Assembly (NCBI GenBank): GCA_002721895.1
Contig: PBLV01000016.1
Coordinates: 47,132 to 52,903, forward strand
Length of the DNA: 5,772 bases
From: Verrucomicrobiales bacterium
GTDB taxonomy: Bacteria > Verrucomicrobiota > Verrucomicrobiae > Limisphaerales > UBA1100
Reading direction: 5' to 3'
In this document: one piece after another, positions 1 to 5,569 of the stretch
Numbering within the stretch: position 1 is the stretch's first letter
How the letters are laid out: each line of letters starts with the position of its first letter
Made by a program: the position numbers and the translations under genes
The notes under the pieces: model-generated
Told to the model about the DNA's origin: nothing
The model's database searches: none
The model's input: the letters and a program-made list of their open reading frames with translations, nothing else

Positions 1-2062
1 CCAGCCGTTGCCGCATTTGTCCGGCCACTAGCCCGGCTTCGGCGAGTTGCTTGGGCTGGATGAACTTCTCCAGATATTCTCGGCCGCGCCGAGCTTCATC
101 CAGTTGATTCAGTTCCGCCAAGCGCCACCAATGCCAGGCGCGTTCATTGCTTGACCGTTGGCGATCGGTCGAGGAGGTATACGCATGACGCAATGGGTCG
201 CGAGGCATTTCAATTCCGCCCATCCAGTCAAACTCGGCCAAGGGAAACGCCTTGCGCAGTGCGGCGTACAGGGCATGTGCGTTGCGGTTGGGCGATTCAA
301 TCAGCAGAACCTCACCACCTTGAACGAGATCACGCACATACTGGACTGTCCCGGCACGGATCAACAATGCATCCACAAACTGGAGTTCCTGAAGCAAATC
401 CAGCAACGCTGGCTTGTGGGCGGGATTAAAACTCAGTTCAAACCGCCGTGCGGGAGGTGCGCCCGGTTCAACTTTTCCCAAGCGTGCGCCTTGGTAGTAC
501 AACAAACCAAGATTGTATTGTGCCCGGCCGTGGTTTAACAGCGCCGCCTCCAAGTAATGGGCACGGGCTTGCTGAAGATTTTGCCCGATTCCAAGGCCGT
601 TGTGGTACAAGTAACCGAGGAGGAAATGAGCATCGGGTTGTTGGAAGGGGATCGAGCGGGCGAACCATTCCGCCGCCTTGCCGGGGTTGGGCGGTTGACC
701 GGCACCTTCCAGCGCCATGCGCCCAAGAGTGAGCATAGCCTCGGGCGCACCGGGAATGTTCAGGGTGGTGCCGATGGAAAGATGATTTAGATCAATGCCG
801 GGATTGGCCGCCTCCAGCCAGTTACGTGGCAGGCCATAGCTCTCGGCGATGGCCGTGGCATTGCGATCGGCAACCGTGTGCTTAAAAGGCGCGGCGGCGC
901 GCTCGAACATCAGCAGGGCGCCACGATAATCAAGATTGCCCGCGGGCGTCACGGGAGGCTTGGCGTCAGAGGCCGCGCCCTCGTTCTCGGCGGCGTATTG
1001 TTGTTGGCGTCGCGGATCCGTGGCCAATTCCAAATGCAGATGGCCGAGCGCCAGCCAAGCATCGCGGACTCCACCGTGGCCGGCGGTTTCCAGAAAGTGA
1101 TAGGCCAGTGAACGATATCGCCGCGCTGCGTTTCCAGTATCGAGCGCGACGCCTTGGCCCTGGGCTTCAAGCCATGCGAGCGCGTGTGAAGCCAAATTGT
1201 GTTTGGCGTCAGCGGCAGCCTTCCACAAGCGGGCAGCCCGATTGAGGTTCACAGTGCCAGCTGCTCCGTGAAAATGGAGCAAACCTAGTTGATATTGGGC
1301 TTCGGAATTGTTTTGGCTGGCTTCTGTTTCCCATTGCGCCAACAGGTTTTCGGGTATTCCCAGATGATAGAATTTCGGCGGTGGTGCGGGACTGAATTCG
1401 TGACGGCGACTTTGCGCCATGCGGAGGTAAATGCGGCCAAGGTTGTATTGCGCACCCACATGTCCTTGCCGAGCGGCTTGATGATACCAGTGGATGGTCT
1501 CTGCTAGGTCAGCCTGCAGATGTTTCCAGCGGTCAGCCAAATGTTTCGCGCGAACAGGGTCGCCACTGGCTTTCGCCCTGCGAAGCTCGTCGGCCACGAT
1601 CTCACGAAAATCGAGAAGTGTGGCATCAGCGGATTCCACTTTGCGACCATCAGGAATGATGAGCCACGGGGTGTTATCCTTGCCGGGCCGGACTAGGTCA
1701 TGCTCATAAAGCATGGCCAAATTGGCTTGGGCCAAGGCATAACCTTGCTCCGCGGCACGCCGGTACCATTTAGCGGCTTTGGAATAGTTTTCTGCCTGTT
1801 CCCAAGCTTCCCCGACTTGGAAACACTCGCAAGCCTGACCTTCCCACGCGCCCTTGATGACATCGCGCGAAAGTCCGGCCGGCTGAGGCAGAATGGAAAA
1901 GGGTGCCGGTGCATCGTTGTTAGCGCTGGCAGTAGAAGGATGCACCGGCGGGGCAGGGTTGCTGGGCACAGGAGGAGTGTCCCCACCCAGGACGCCATGG
2001 GGAATGGCGCCCAAAGCGATCACCAGCCACAGAGGCTGGATGTGCCCACATTTACTCCTCAT
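1..2062 (-). CDS. Exported Sel1/TPR-like repeat protein with an internal LysM-like module (3' end outside window)
   Basis: This is an uninterrupted minus-strand frame of 687 codons from ATG at 2062 to the left edge, with no stop in the window, so the protein is C-terminally truncated here. The first 27 residues look like a Sec signal peptide: R2 and K4, then a hydrophobic stretch (PLWLVIALGAI) and a possible cut near VLG/GD. No lipobox is present. A Pro/Ala-rich linker follows (about 28-65). Sel1-type helix pairs are visible near residues 82-120 (KAAKWYRRAAEQGYALAQAN), 186-213 (HQAARQGHVGAQYNLGRIYL), 252-305, 314-345, 441-525 (AHFLLGYLYHNGLGIGQNLQ; HGRAQYNLGLLYYQGA) and 640-660. A LysM-like segment lies at 395-437 and an unrecognised segment at 543-625. 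Sel1 repeats act as protein-binding scaffolds, so envelope localisation and peptidoglycan contact are inferences. An in-frame stop lies upstream (near 2147-2149), and 2062 is the first in-frame ATG after it. The Shine-Dalgarno is weak (CGGA). The gene is divergent from the flagellar operon, and no functional link to it is shown. Confidence 0.85.
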   Translation of the reverse strand, partial: MRSKCGHIQPLWLVIALGAIPHGVLGGDTPPVPSNPAPPVHPSTASANNDAPAPFSILPQPAGLSRDVIKGAWEGQACECFQVGEAWEQAENYSKAAKWYRRAAEQGYALAQANLAMLYEHDLVRPGKDNTPWLIIPDGRKVESADATLLDFREIVADELRRAKASGDPVRAKHLADRWKHLQADLAETIHWYHQAARQGHVGAQYNLGRIYLRMAQSRRHEFSPAPPPKFYHLGIPENLLAQWETEASQNNSEAQYQLGLLHFHGAAGTVNLNRAARLWKAAADAKHNLASHALAWLEAQGQGVALDTGNAARRYRSLAYHFLETAGHGGVRDAWLALGHLHLELATDPRRQQQYAAENEGAASDAKPPVTPAGNLDYRGALLMFERAAAPFKHTVADRNATAIAESYGLPRNWLEAANPGIDLNHLSIGTTLNIPGAPEAMLTLGRMALEGAGQPPNPGKAAEWFARSIPFQQPDAHFLLGYLYHNGLGIGQNLQQARAHYLEAALLNHGRAQYNLGLLYYQGARLGKVEPGAPPARRFELSFNPAHKPALLDLLQELQFVDALLIRAGTVQYVRDLVQGGEVLLIESPNRNAHALYAALRKAFPLAEFDWMGGIEMPRDPLRHAYTSSTDRQRSSNERAWHWWRLAELNQLDEARRGREYLEKFIQPKQLAEAGLVAGQMRQRL
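752..880 (-). other. LysM-like domain inside the Sel1 protein
   Basis: Residues 395-437 of the minus-strand protein read HTV, then AIAESYGLPRNWLEAANPGI, then LNHLSIGTTLNIPG. This follows the LysM pattern: an opening (Y/H)TV, then xxIAxxYG(L/V), a helix ending in xxNPGIxxxxL, and a closing xxGxxLxIP. The usual GDT after the opening strand is replaced by DRNAT, so the first loop is degenerate. LysM modules of about 44 residues bind N-acetylglucosamine polymers such as peptidoglycan. Whether this copy still binds sugar is unknown. Sel1-like repeats lie on both sides. Confidence 0.72.
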
Positions 2063-2167
2063 TTCAAATCCGTTTGTCGTGCCCAAACCATGGCGGCTCG
2101 GGCGATTTCGATTGTTCCTCGTCGTAGCAGCAAGACCCGGGCCAACTCATAAAAACGCCAATAATAA

Positions 2168-2180
2168 GCAATTTTATTGC
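2168..2180. repeat. Short inverted repeat, possible operator
   Basis: GCAAT and ATTGC flank a TTT centre, giving a perfect 5-base inverted repeat. It overlaps the possible plus-strand -35 (2177-2182) and lies just downstream of the possible minus-strand start site. That position would suit a regulator site, but so short a palindrome in AT-rich DNA can easily be chance. Confidence 0.25.
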
Positions 2181-2204
2181 GATTTTAGCGTAAAAAATTA
2201 TAAT
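2177..2204 (+). promoter_or_regulatory. Possible sigma-70-type promoter toward flgB
   Basis: TTGCGA at 2177-2182 (4 of 6 matches to TTGACA) is followed after 16 bases by a perfect TATAAT at 2199-2204. Transcription would start near 2211 and give a leader of about 155 bases before flgB. The -10 lies inside a 12-base perfect palindrome in an AT-rich tract, so a chance match is quite possible. The sigma-54 site closer to flgB is the better candidate for the operon. Confidence 0.35.
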
Positions 2205-2225
2205 TTAGGAAGAAGTCAGGGCGAA
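2197..2225 (-). promoter_or_regulatory. Possible sigma-70-type promoter for the Sel1 gene
   Basis: On the minus strand a perfect TATAAT covers 2202 down to 2197, from the same palindrome as the plus-strand element. The best -35 at 17-base spacing is TTCGCC (2225-2220), which matches only 3 of 6 positions. A start near 2190 would give a leader of about 128 bases before the ATG at 2062. It is the best promoter I see for this gene, but the support is weak. Confidence 0.3.
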
Positions 2226-2304
2226 GAAAAGGGTTGATTGGGAAAAAAATGCCATTTCGCAGGGGTTGGGAAGCCTTTCAAGGGTGTTTATTCAGAAAAA
2301 CAGG

Positions 2305-2323
2305 CTAAAAAATCAATTTTTAG
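2305..2323. repeat. AT-rich inverted repeat containing an IHF-like sequence
   Basis: CTAAAAA (2305-2311) and TTTTTAG (2317-2323) form a perfect 7-base inverted repeat around ATCAA. The sequence AATCAATTTTTAG at 2311-2323 also fits the IHF consensus WATCAANNNNTTR with one mismatch in the TTR part. It lies 14 bases upstream of the sigma-54 -24 element, where IHF-type bending sites are commonly found at such promoters. A six-T run follows a few bases later, but the stem is too AT-rich and too far from the T run to be a convincing terminator. Confidence 0.4.
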
Positions 2324-2337
2324 GACTTTTTTCTGTG

Positions 2338-2353
2338 TGGCATGCGGCATGCT
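2338..2353 (+). promoter_or_regulatory. Sigma-54 (-24/-12) promoter for the flagellar operon
   Basis: The 16 bases TGGCATGCGGCATGCT match the sigma-54 consensus TGGCACGRNNNTTGCW at 10 of the 13 defined positions. The key GG (2339-2340) and GC (2351-2352) doublets are separated by exactly 10 bases. Sigma-54 drives class II basal-body operons in several phyla, so a match directly in front of flgB is meaningful. The predicted start is near 2364, only about one base before the flgB ATG at 2365. An AT-rich IHF-like sequence lies just upstream. The activator binding site was not identified. Tandem GGCATGC units make part of the match repetitive, which leaves some room for chance. Confidence 0.65.
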
Positions 2354-2364
2354 GCACGCGGGGC

Positions 2365-2745
2365 ATGATCGATGGGCTGTTTGCCAGCGCAAACTATGAG
2401 GGCGTGAAAAAGATGCTCGATGCTACGGTGCTCCGGCACAAGGCGATATCGAGCAACATTGCCAACGTCGAGACGCCGCATTATCAGCGGATCGACGTAA
2501 ACTCGTCGTTTGATATGGAGTTGAAACGGGCCATCGCGAGCAATCAAACGGGCGATGTGAACAGCATTCAGCCCCGAATTGAGGTGGATCAACAGGCCGT
2601 GGCACAAAACCGCGATGGAAACAGTGTGCAGTTGGAAAAGGAGTTGGTGTCCATGCAGAAGAACATGGTGGCGCATCAACTGCAGACCCAAATGATCACG
2701 GGCAAACTGAGCAAGCTGCGCAAGGCGATCAGTGGGCAGGCTTAA
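2365..2745 (+). CDS. flgB: Flagellar proximal rod protein FlgB
   Basis: The 126-residue protein has the normal FlgB length. It opens with MIDGLFASANYEGVKKMLDA, the usual FlgB amphipathic start, followed by the rod-protein signature ISSNIANVETPHYQR (about residues 28-42). The C-terminal helix includes QLEKELVSMQKNMVAHQLQT, which packs with the N-terminal helix in the rod. FlgB is exported by the flagellar type III apparatus and forms the proximal rod with FlgC, FlgF and FliE. The frame is open further upstream to an ATG at 2266, but those 33 extra residues show no family similarity and cross the sigma-54 promoter, so 2365 is chosen. There is no proper Shine-Dalgarno; only GGGG lies right next to the start, so translation may be leaderless or unusual. 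flgC follows after 16 bases. Confidence 0.95.
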   Translation: MIDGLFASANYEGVKKMLDATVLRHKAISSNIANVETPHYQRIDVNSSFDMELKRAIASNQTGDVNSIQPRIEVDQQAVAQNRDGNSVQLEKELVSMQKNMVAHQLQTQMITGKLSKLRKAISGQA

Positions 2746-2761
2746 CATTGGAGAGTGAACG

Positions 2762-3190
2762 ATGATTGAAATCATGCCAGGTGTGGAAAGTGCGGCTTCG
2801 GCGCTCCAAGCTGAGAAGACGCGCATGGAGGTGATTGGCCAGAATATTGCCAATGCCAACACCACTCGTACGGAGAAGGGTGGGCCGTACCAGCGGCAGG
2901 TGGTTCAGTTCCAGACTTACCTGGAGGGCAAGCTGGGGGTGGACCCGAGCGATGCGGGACAGAAAGTGCGCATTTCTGAAATCATGTCCGACCCGCGGCC
3001 ACCTCGTGAGATTTACCAGCCGGGCCATCCGGATGCGGATGACAACGGCATTGTAAAATACCCCAACGTGCGCGTGCACGAGGAGATGGCCGACTTGATT
3101 GCGTCGTCACGAGCAATGGAAGCCAACTTGGCGATCATTCGCACGGCGCGCTCGATGGCCTTGCAGACGCTGAACATTGGCAGGGCGTAA
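2762..3190 (+). CDS. flgC: Flagellar proximal rod protein FlgC
   Basis: The 142-residue protein is close to the normal FlgC length. The N-terminal part carries the rod signature MEVIGQNIANANTTRTEKGG (residues 22-41) followed by PYQRQ, which is typical of FlgC. The C-terminal part has the expected YPNVRVHEEMADLIASSRAM segment and ends in ARSMALQTLNIGRA, the helix conserved across rod, hook and distal rod proteins. FlgC is exported by the flagellar secretion system and assembles with FlgB in the proximal rod. GGAGAG at 2750-2755 gives a good ribosome-binding site for ATG 2762. An in-frame ATG at residue 5 (2774) is a less likely start. fliE begins 24 bases downstream. Confidence 0.96.
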   Translation: MIEIMPGVESAASALQAEKTRMEVIGQNIANANTTRTEKGGPYQRQVVQFQTYLEGKLGVDPSDAGQKVRISEIMSDPRPPREIYQPGHPDADDNGIVKYPNVRVHEEMADLIASSRAMEANLAIIRTARSMALQTLNIGRA

Positions 3191-3214
3191 AACACCTGAC
3201 CCGAAATAAGCCCC

Positions 3215-3574
3215 ATGAGCCCCGTACAACTCAACGCCGCCTCGATGATGAATCTGGCGGATGTGTATCGTCAGCAGCAGGCGGCGGCTGAGGCGGCCAA
3301 GCAGCTTGAGATGCCCTCCACGGTGGGCGGTCCCGCGGCTGCCCGTCCTGCGGAGGGTCCGTTTGGGCGGATCATGACGCAGTTCGTCAATGAGGTGAAC
3401 GACAAGCAAAATGTCTCCACCCAGATGGTGAACGGGATGTTGAGTGGGGAGGAGATTCCCCTGCACCGCGTGATGATCGCCATGGAGGAGGCGGGCGTGG
3501 CTTTCCAAATGATGGTGGAGGTCCGCAACAAATTGCTGGAAGGCTATCAGGAGTTGATGAGGATGCAGGTTTAA
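3215..3574 (+). CDS. fliE: Flagellar MS-ring/rod junction protein FliE
   Basis: The 119-residue protein is slightly longer than the usual 100-110. The C-terminal half is clear FliE: FVNEVNDKQ, then MLSGEEIPLHRVMIAMEEAG, then VRNKLLEGYQELMRMQV at the very end. The N-terminal half holds a Gln/Ala-rich helix and a flexible Pro/Ala/Gly segment and is poorly conserved, as is normal in the family. FliE joins the FliF ring to the rod and is among the first exported flagellar substrates. No Shine-Dalgarno is visible before ATG 3215 (the upstream sequence is GAAATAAGCCCC). Adjacent in-frame ATGs at 3245 and 3248 also lack one. fliF follows after 29 bases. Confidence 0.94.
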   Translation: MSPVQLNAASMMNLADVYRQQQAAAEAAKQLEMPSTVGGPAAARPAEGPFGRIMTQFVNEVNDKQNVSTQMVNGMLSGEEIPLHRVMIAMEEAGVAFQMMVEVRNKLLEGYQELMRMQV

Positions 3575-3603
3575 CAAATTTAAAAAACAAAGGACGATAA
3601 CGC

Positions 3604-5517
3604 ATGGAAGCATTACGAGCATTGGGAGAACAACTGGCCGCGATTTGGGGCCAGTTGGGAGTGGGCCAGCGGGTTTCGGTGGCCTTGTCTGGCTTGGTCC
3701 TCTTGGCAGGGTTGGCGACGGTGGTTTATTTCACCAGTCGCACGGATTTTGCGCCGTTGTACGGGCGCTTGGATGCGGAGGAATCTGGGAAAGTGATCTC
3801 CGCGCTGGATGAGCAGGGGGTGAAATATCAGGTGGGTGTTGGCGGTGGCATGGTCATGGTGCCACGGGAAATGGTGCACAAACTGCGGGCGCAACTGGCG
3901 TTGCAGGATATTCCCAGTTCGGGCGGAGAAGGCTATTCGTTGATCGACAAGCCTGGGATTGGGCAATCGACTTTTCGGGAGACCAAGAACTGGCAGCGCG
4001 CGGTTCAGGGCGAATTGGCCAAGACGGTGGCGGCTTTTGACGGGGTGGAATCGGCGCGGGTTATGGTGACGATGCCCGAGACACGGTTGATCGTGGATGA
4101 GACACGCAAGCCAACGGCCTCGGTGTTCGTGAAACTACGGGCAGCTGGCATTCTCGATCAGGAGGCGGTGAGTGCGATCCGTTTTTTCGTGGCCAATGCG
4201 ATTCGCGGGCTGAAATACAATAACGTGACCGTGGTGGACAATGGCGGAAACCGGTTGGCGGGCAACGATGACGAAGGTTCGGTGACGGCGATGTCGGGCA
4301 ATCGTCTTGCGGCACAAAAGAATTTGGAAAAGTACCTAGCCAACAAGGTACAGGTGATGCTGGATCGCGCGTTGGGTGCGGGCGAGTCGACCGTGACCAT
4401 TAATGCGGAGATTGACCATACCCAGAGCACGAGCATCGATCAGAAGGTGGACACGGTTCCGCAGACAGTGACCTCGAAATCAGAACACACCGGCTCGGCG
4501 GCGGTGCAGCCCTCGGGGACGCCCGGCACACCGGTGAACATCAACACGGCCACCAACGCGGCGGCCAACATGGCGAACAATTCCCTGAATAAGACGGAAT
4601 TCACGACGAATTACGCACCTTTCAATCTTCACAAGACCAATTCTGTACACATGGCGGGCAGGGTGAAGCGGTTGGCCGCGGCGGTGTTCGTGAACCAGCG
4701 TATTGTGGACGGCACACCCGCGGCCCGTACGGACGTGGAGATGGAGCAGTTGACAAACATGGTGCAGACAGCACTGGGGTTGAGGCTGAGCGATGGAGAA
4801 GCTGGGCCGGATGCCTTGGCGGTCAACGAGGTGGCTTTTAATACCGAGCAGGCGACGCAACTGGCCGCGCAGCTTGAGAGTGATGAGCGTTCGGGACTTA
4901 TTTGGGAAATTGTGATGAGCGTGTTGTACGTTCTCCTAGGTGGCGTGGCGTTGTTTGCCTTCTGGAAGCTCGTCCAGCGCAGTTCGGAAGAGGTGATTCC
5001 CACCGGTGTGCCTGTGAGCCAGTTGCTGGGGGGTGAAGTAGCCATGGCGGCTCCGGGTGCGGCCATGATGGCGCCTGCGGCAACGGTAGCTGCTCCGGGA
5101 GCGATCGGCATGCCGGGTGCAGCGGTTGCTGGCCCCGCGGTGGGTGCTGCTGAGATCAGCTTTGAGGGAGCCTCCCTGACGATGGAAGAGATCGATGAAA
5201 AGTTGAAGAATCCAGATGTCTTGACGGTTGACCAAATCAAGCAACTGCGTCAGGCCAAGAAGGACTTGATTGAGAAACGCAAGGCCTTGGCTGAGTTGGA
5301 TGAAGGGGAGGAGGAAGATGTCGAGGTCATCCAGCAGCAGAAGCAAAAACTGATCATGGACTTCGGAGGCAACAAGCAGCAGCCGGAGCGCGTGAATCTG
5401 GAGGTCTTGCGCGATATGGTGACAGACCAGCCCGAGTTGATGAGCGGTGCGGCCCGCAAATGGCTGACGCAGGCTTCCGAAGATGAAGAGGATCATTCCG
5501 CAGGAGGCGGAGTCTAA
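3604..5517 (+). CDS. fliF: Flagellar MS-ring protein FliF
   Basis: FliF forms the inner-membrane MS ring on which the flagellum is built and which houses the export gate. The 637-residue protein has the expected order. A first membrane helix lies at about 26-44 (VALSGLVLLAGLATVVYFTS), followed by the YscJ/FliF ring-building domain at about 47-220 with TDFAPLYGRLD, GEGYSLIDKPGIGQSTFRET and ARVMVTMPETRL. The FliF-specific periplasmic region is at about 235-425, including a Thr/Asn/Ala-rich loop at 285-330. The second membrane helix is at about 431-456 (IWEIVMSVLYVLLGGVALFA). The cytoplasmic tail is about 180 residues, longer than the roughly 85 of Salmonella FliF. It has an Ala/Gly/Met/Pro-rich stretch (478-517) and a charged helical region (525-587). 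The last part, NLEVLRDMVTDQPELMSGAARKWL, is the FliG-binding segment. AGGA at 3591-3594 is a good ribosome-binding site. fliG starts 24 bases after the stop. Confidence 0.97.
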   Translation: MEALRALGEQLAAIWGQLGVGQRVSVALSGLVLLAGLATVVYFTSRTDFAPLYGRLDAEESGKVISALDEQGVKYQVGVGGGMVMVPREMVHKLRAQLALQDIPSSGGEGYSLIDKPGIGQSTFRETKNWQRAVQGELAKTVAAFDGVESARVMVTMPETRLIVDETRKPTASVFVKLRAAGILDQEAVSAIRFFVANAIRGLKYNNVTVVDNGGNRLAGNDDEGSVTAMSGNRLAAQKNLEKYLANKVQVMLDRALGAGESTVTINAEIDHTQSTSIDQKVDTVPQTVTSKSEHTGSAAVQPSGTPGTPVNINTATNAAANMANNSLNKTEFTTNYAPFNLHKTNSVHMAGRVKRLAAAVFVNQRIVDGTPAARTDVEMEQLTNMVQTALGLRLSDGEAGPDALAVNEVAFNTEQATQLAAQLESDERSGLIWEIVMSVLYVLLGGVALFAFWKLVQRSSEEVIPTGVPVSQLLGGEVAMAAPGAAMMAPAATVAAPGAIGMPGAAVAGPAVGAAEISFEGASLTMEEIDEKLKNPDVLTVDQIKQLRQAKKDLIEKRKALAELDEGEEEDVEVIQQQKQKLIMDFGGNKQQPERVNLEVLRDMVTDQPELMSGAARKWLTQASEDEEDHSAGGGV

Positions 5518-5521
5518 AACC

Positions 5522-5569
5522 AATCCAAGGAAGGATATAAGATGGCGCAAGCAACAAGAAATCCAAGGA
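5522..5569 (+). repeat. Direct repeat of a ribosome-binding segment around the fliG start
   Basis: The 10-base sequence AATCCAAGGA occurs at 5522-5531 and again at 5560-5569. The first copy lies in front of ATG 5542. The second lies inside the frame, in front of ATG 5587. Both copies run into purine-rich Shine-Dalgarno-like sequence (AAGGAAGGA and AAGGAGGCAGGA). Confidence 0.5.

Larger units (their letters stand above)
2063..2364. other. Divergent intergenic regulatory region
   Basis: These 302 bases separate the minus-strand Sel1 gene from flgB. The middle part (about 2150-2335) is much richer in A and T than the genes on either side, with several A or T runs, which suits bendable promoter DNA. 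It contains a palindromic TATAAT element, two short inverted repeats and a sigma-54-type promoter, each listed separately. Two tiny open frames (2249-2308 plus strand, 2064-2150 minus strand) are present but have no convincing coding evidence. No tRNA or riboswitch fold was recognised. Confidence 0.7.

Noticed and set aside
151..2237. Several plus-strand open frames of 70-150 codons across the left third (for example 158-538, 1700-2152, 1893-2237).
   Set aside because: They lie opposite the continuous 687-codon minus-strand frame, overlap one another in different frames, resemble no family I know and read as shadow translations of GC-rich repeat coding sequence.
2249..2308. A 19-codon plus-strand frame in the intergenic region, ending at the AT-rich inverted repeat, like a leader peptide with an attenuator.
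   Set aside because: There is no run of regulatory codons, only a weak ribosome-binding site, and the following stem is 7 A/T-rich pairs not directly joined to a T run. It would also need the less certain upstream promoter.
2305..2332. Intrinsic terminator formed by CTAAAAA/TTTTTAG followed by a T run.
   Set aside because: The stem has only one G-C pair, the T run is separated from it by three bases, and it stands at the start of an operon rather than after a gene.
2266..2364. N-terminal extension of flgB by 33 residues from ATG 2266.
   Set aside because: The extra residues cross the AT-rich inverted repeat and the sigma-54-type promoter and do not resemble FlgB. The conserved protein begins at the Met encoded at 2365.
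2320..2865. A 181-codon minus-strand frame opposite flgB and flgC.
   Set aside because: It is antisense to two unmistakable flagellar genes, and its His/Arg/Leu-rich composition is typical of a shadow frame.
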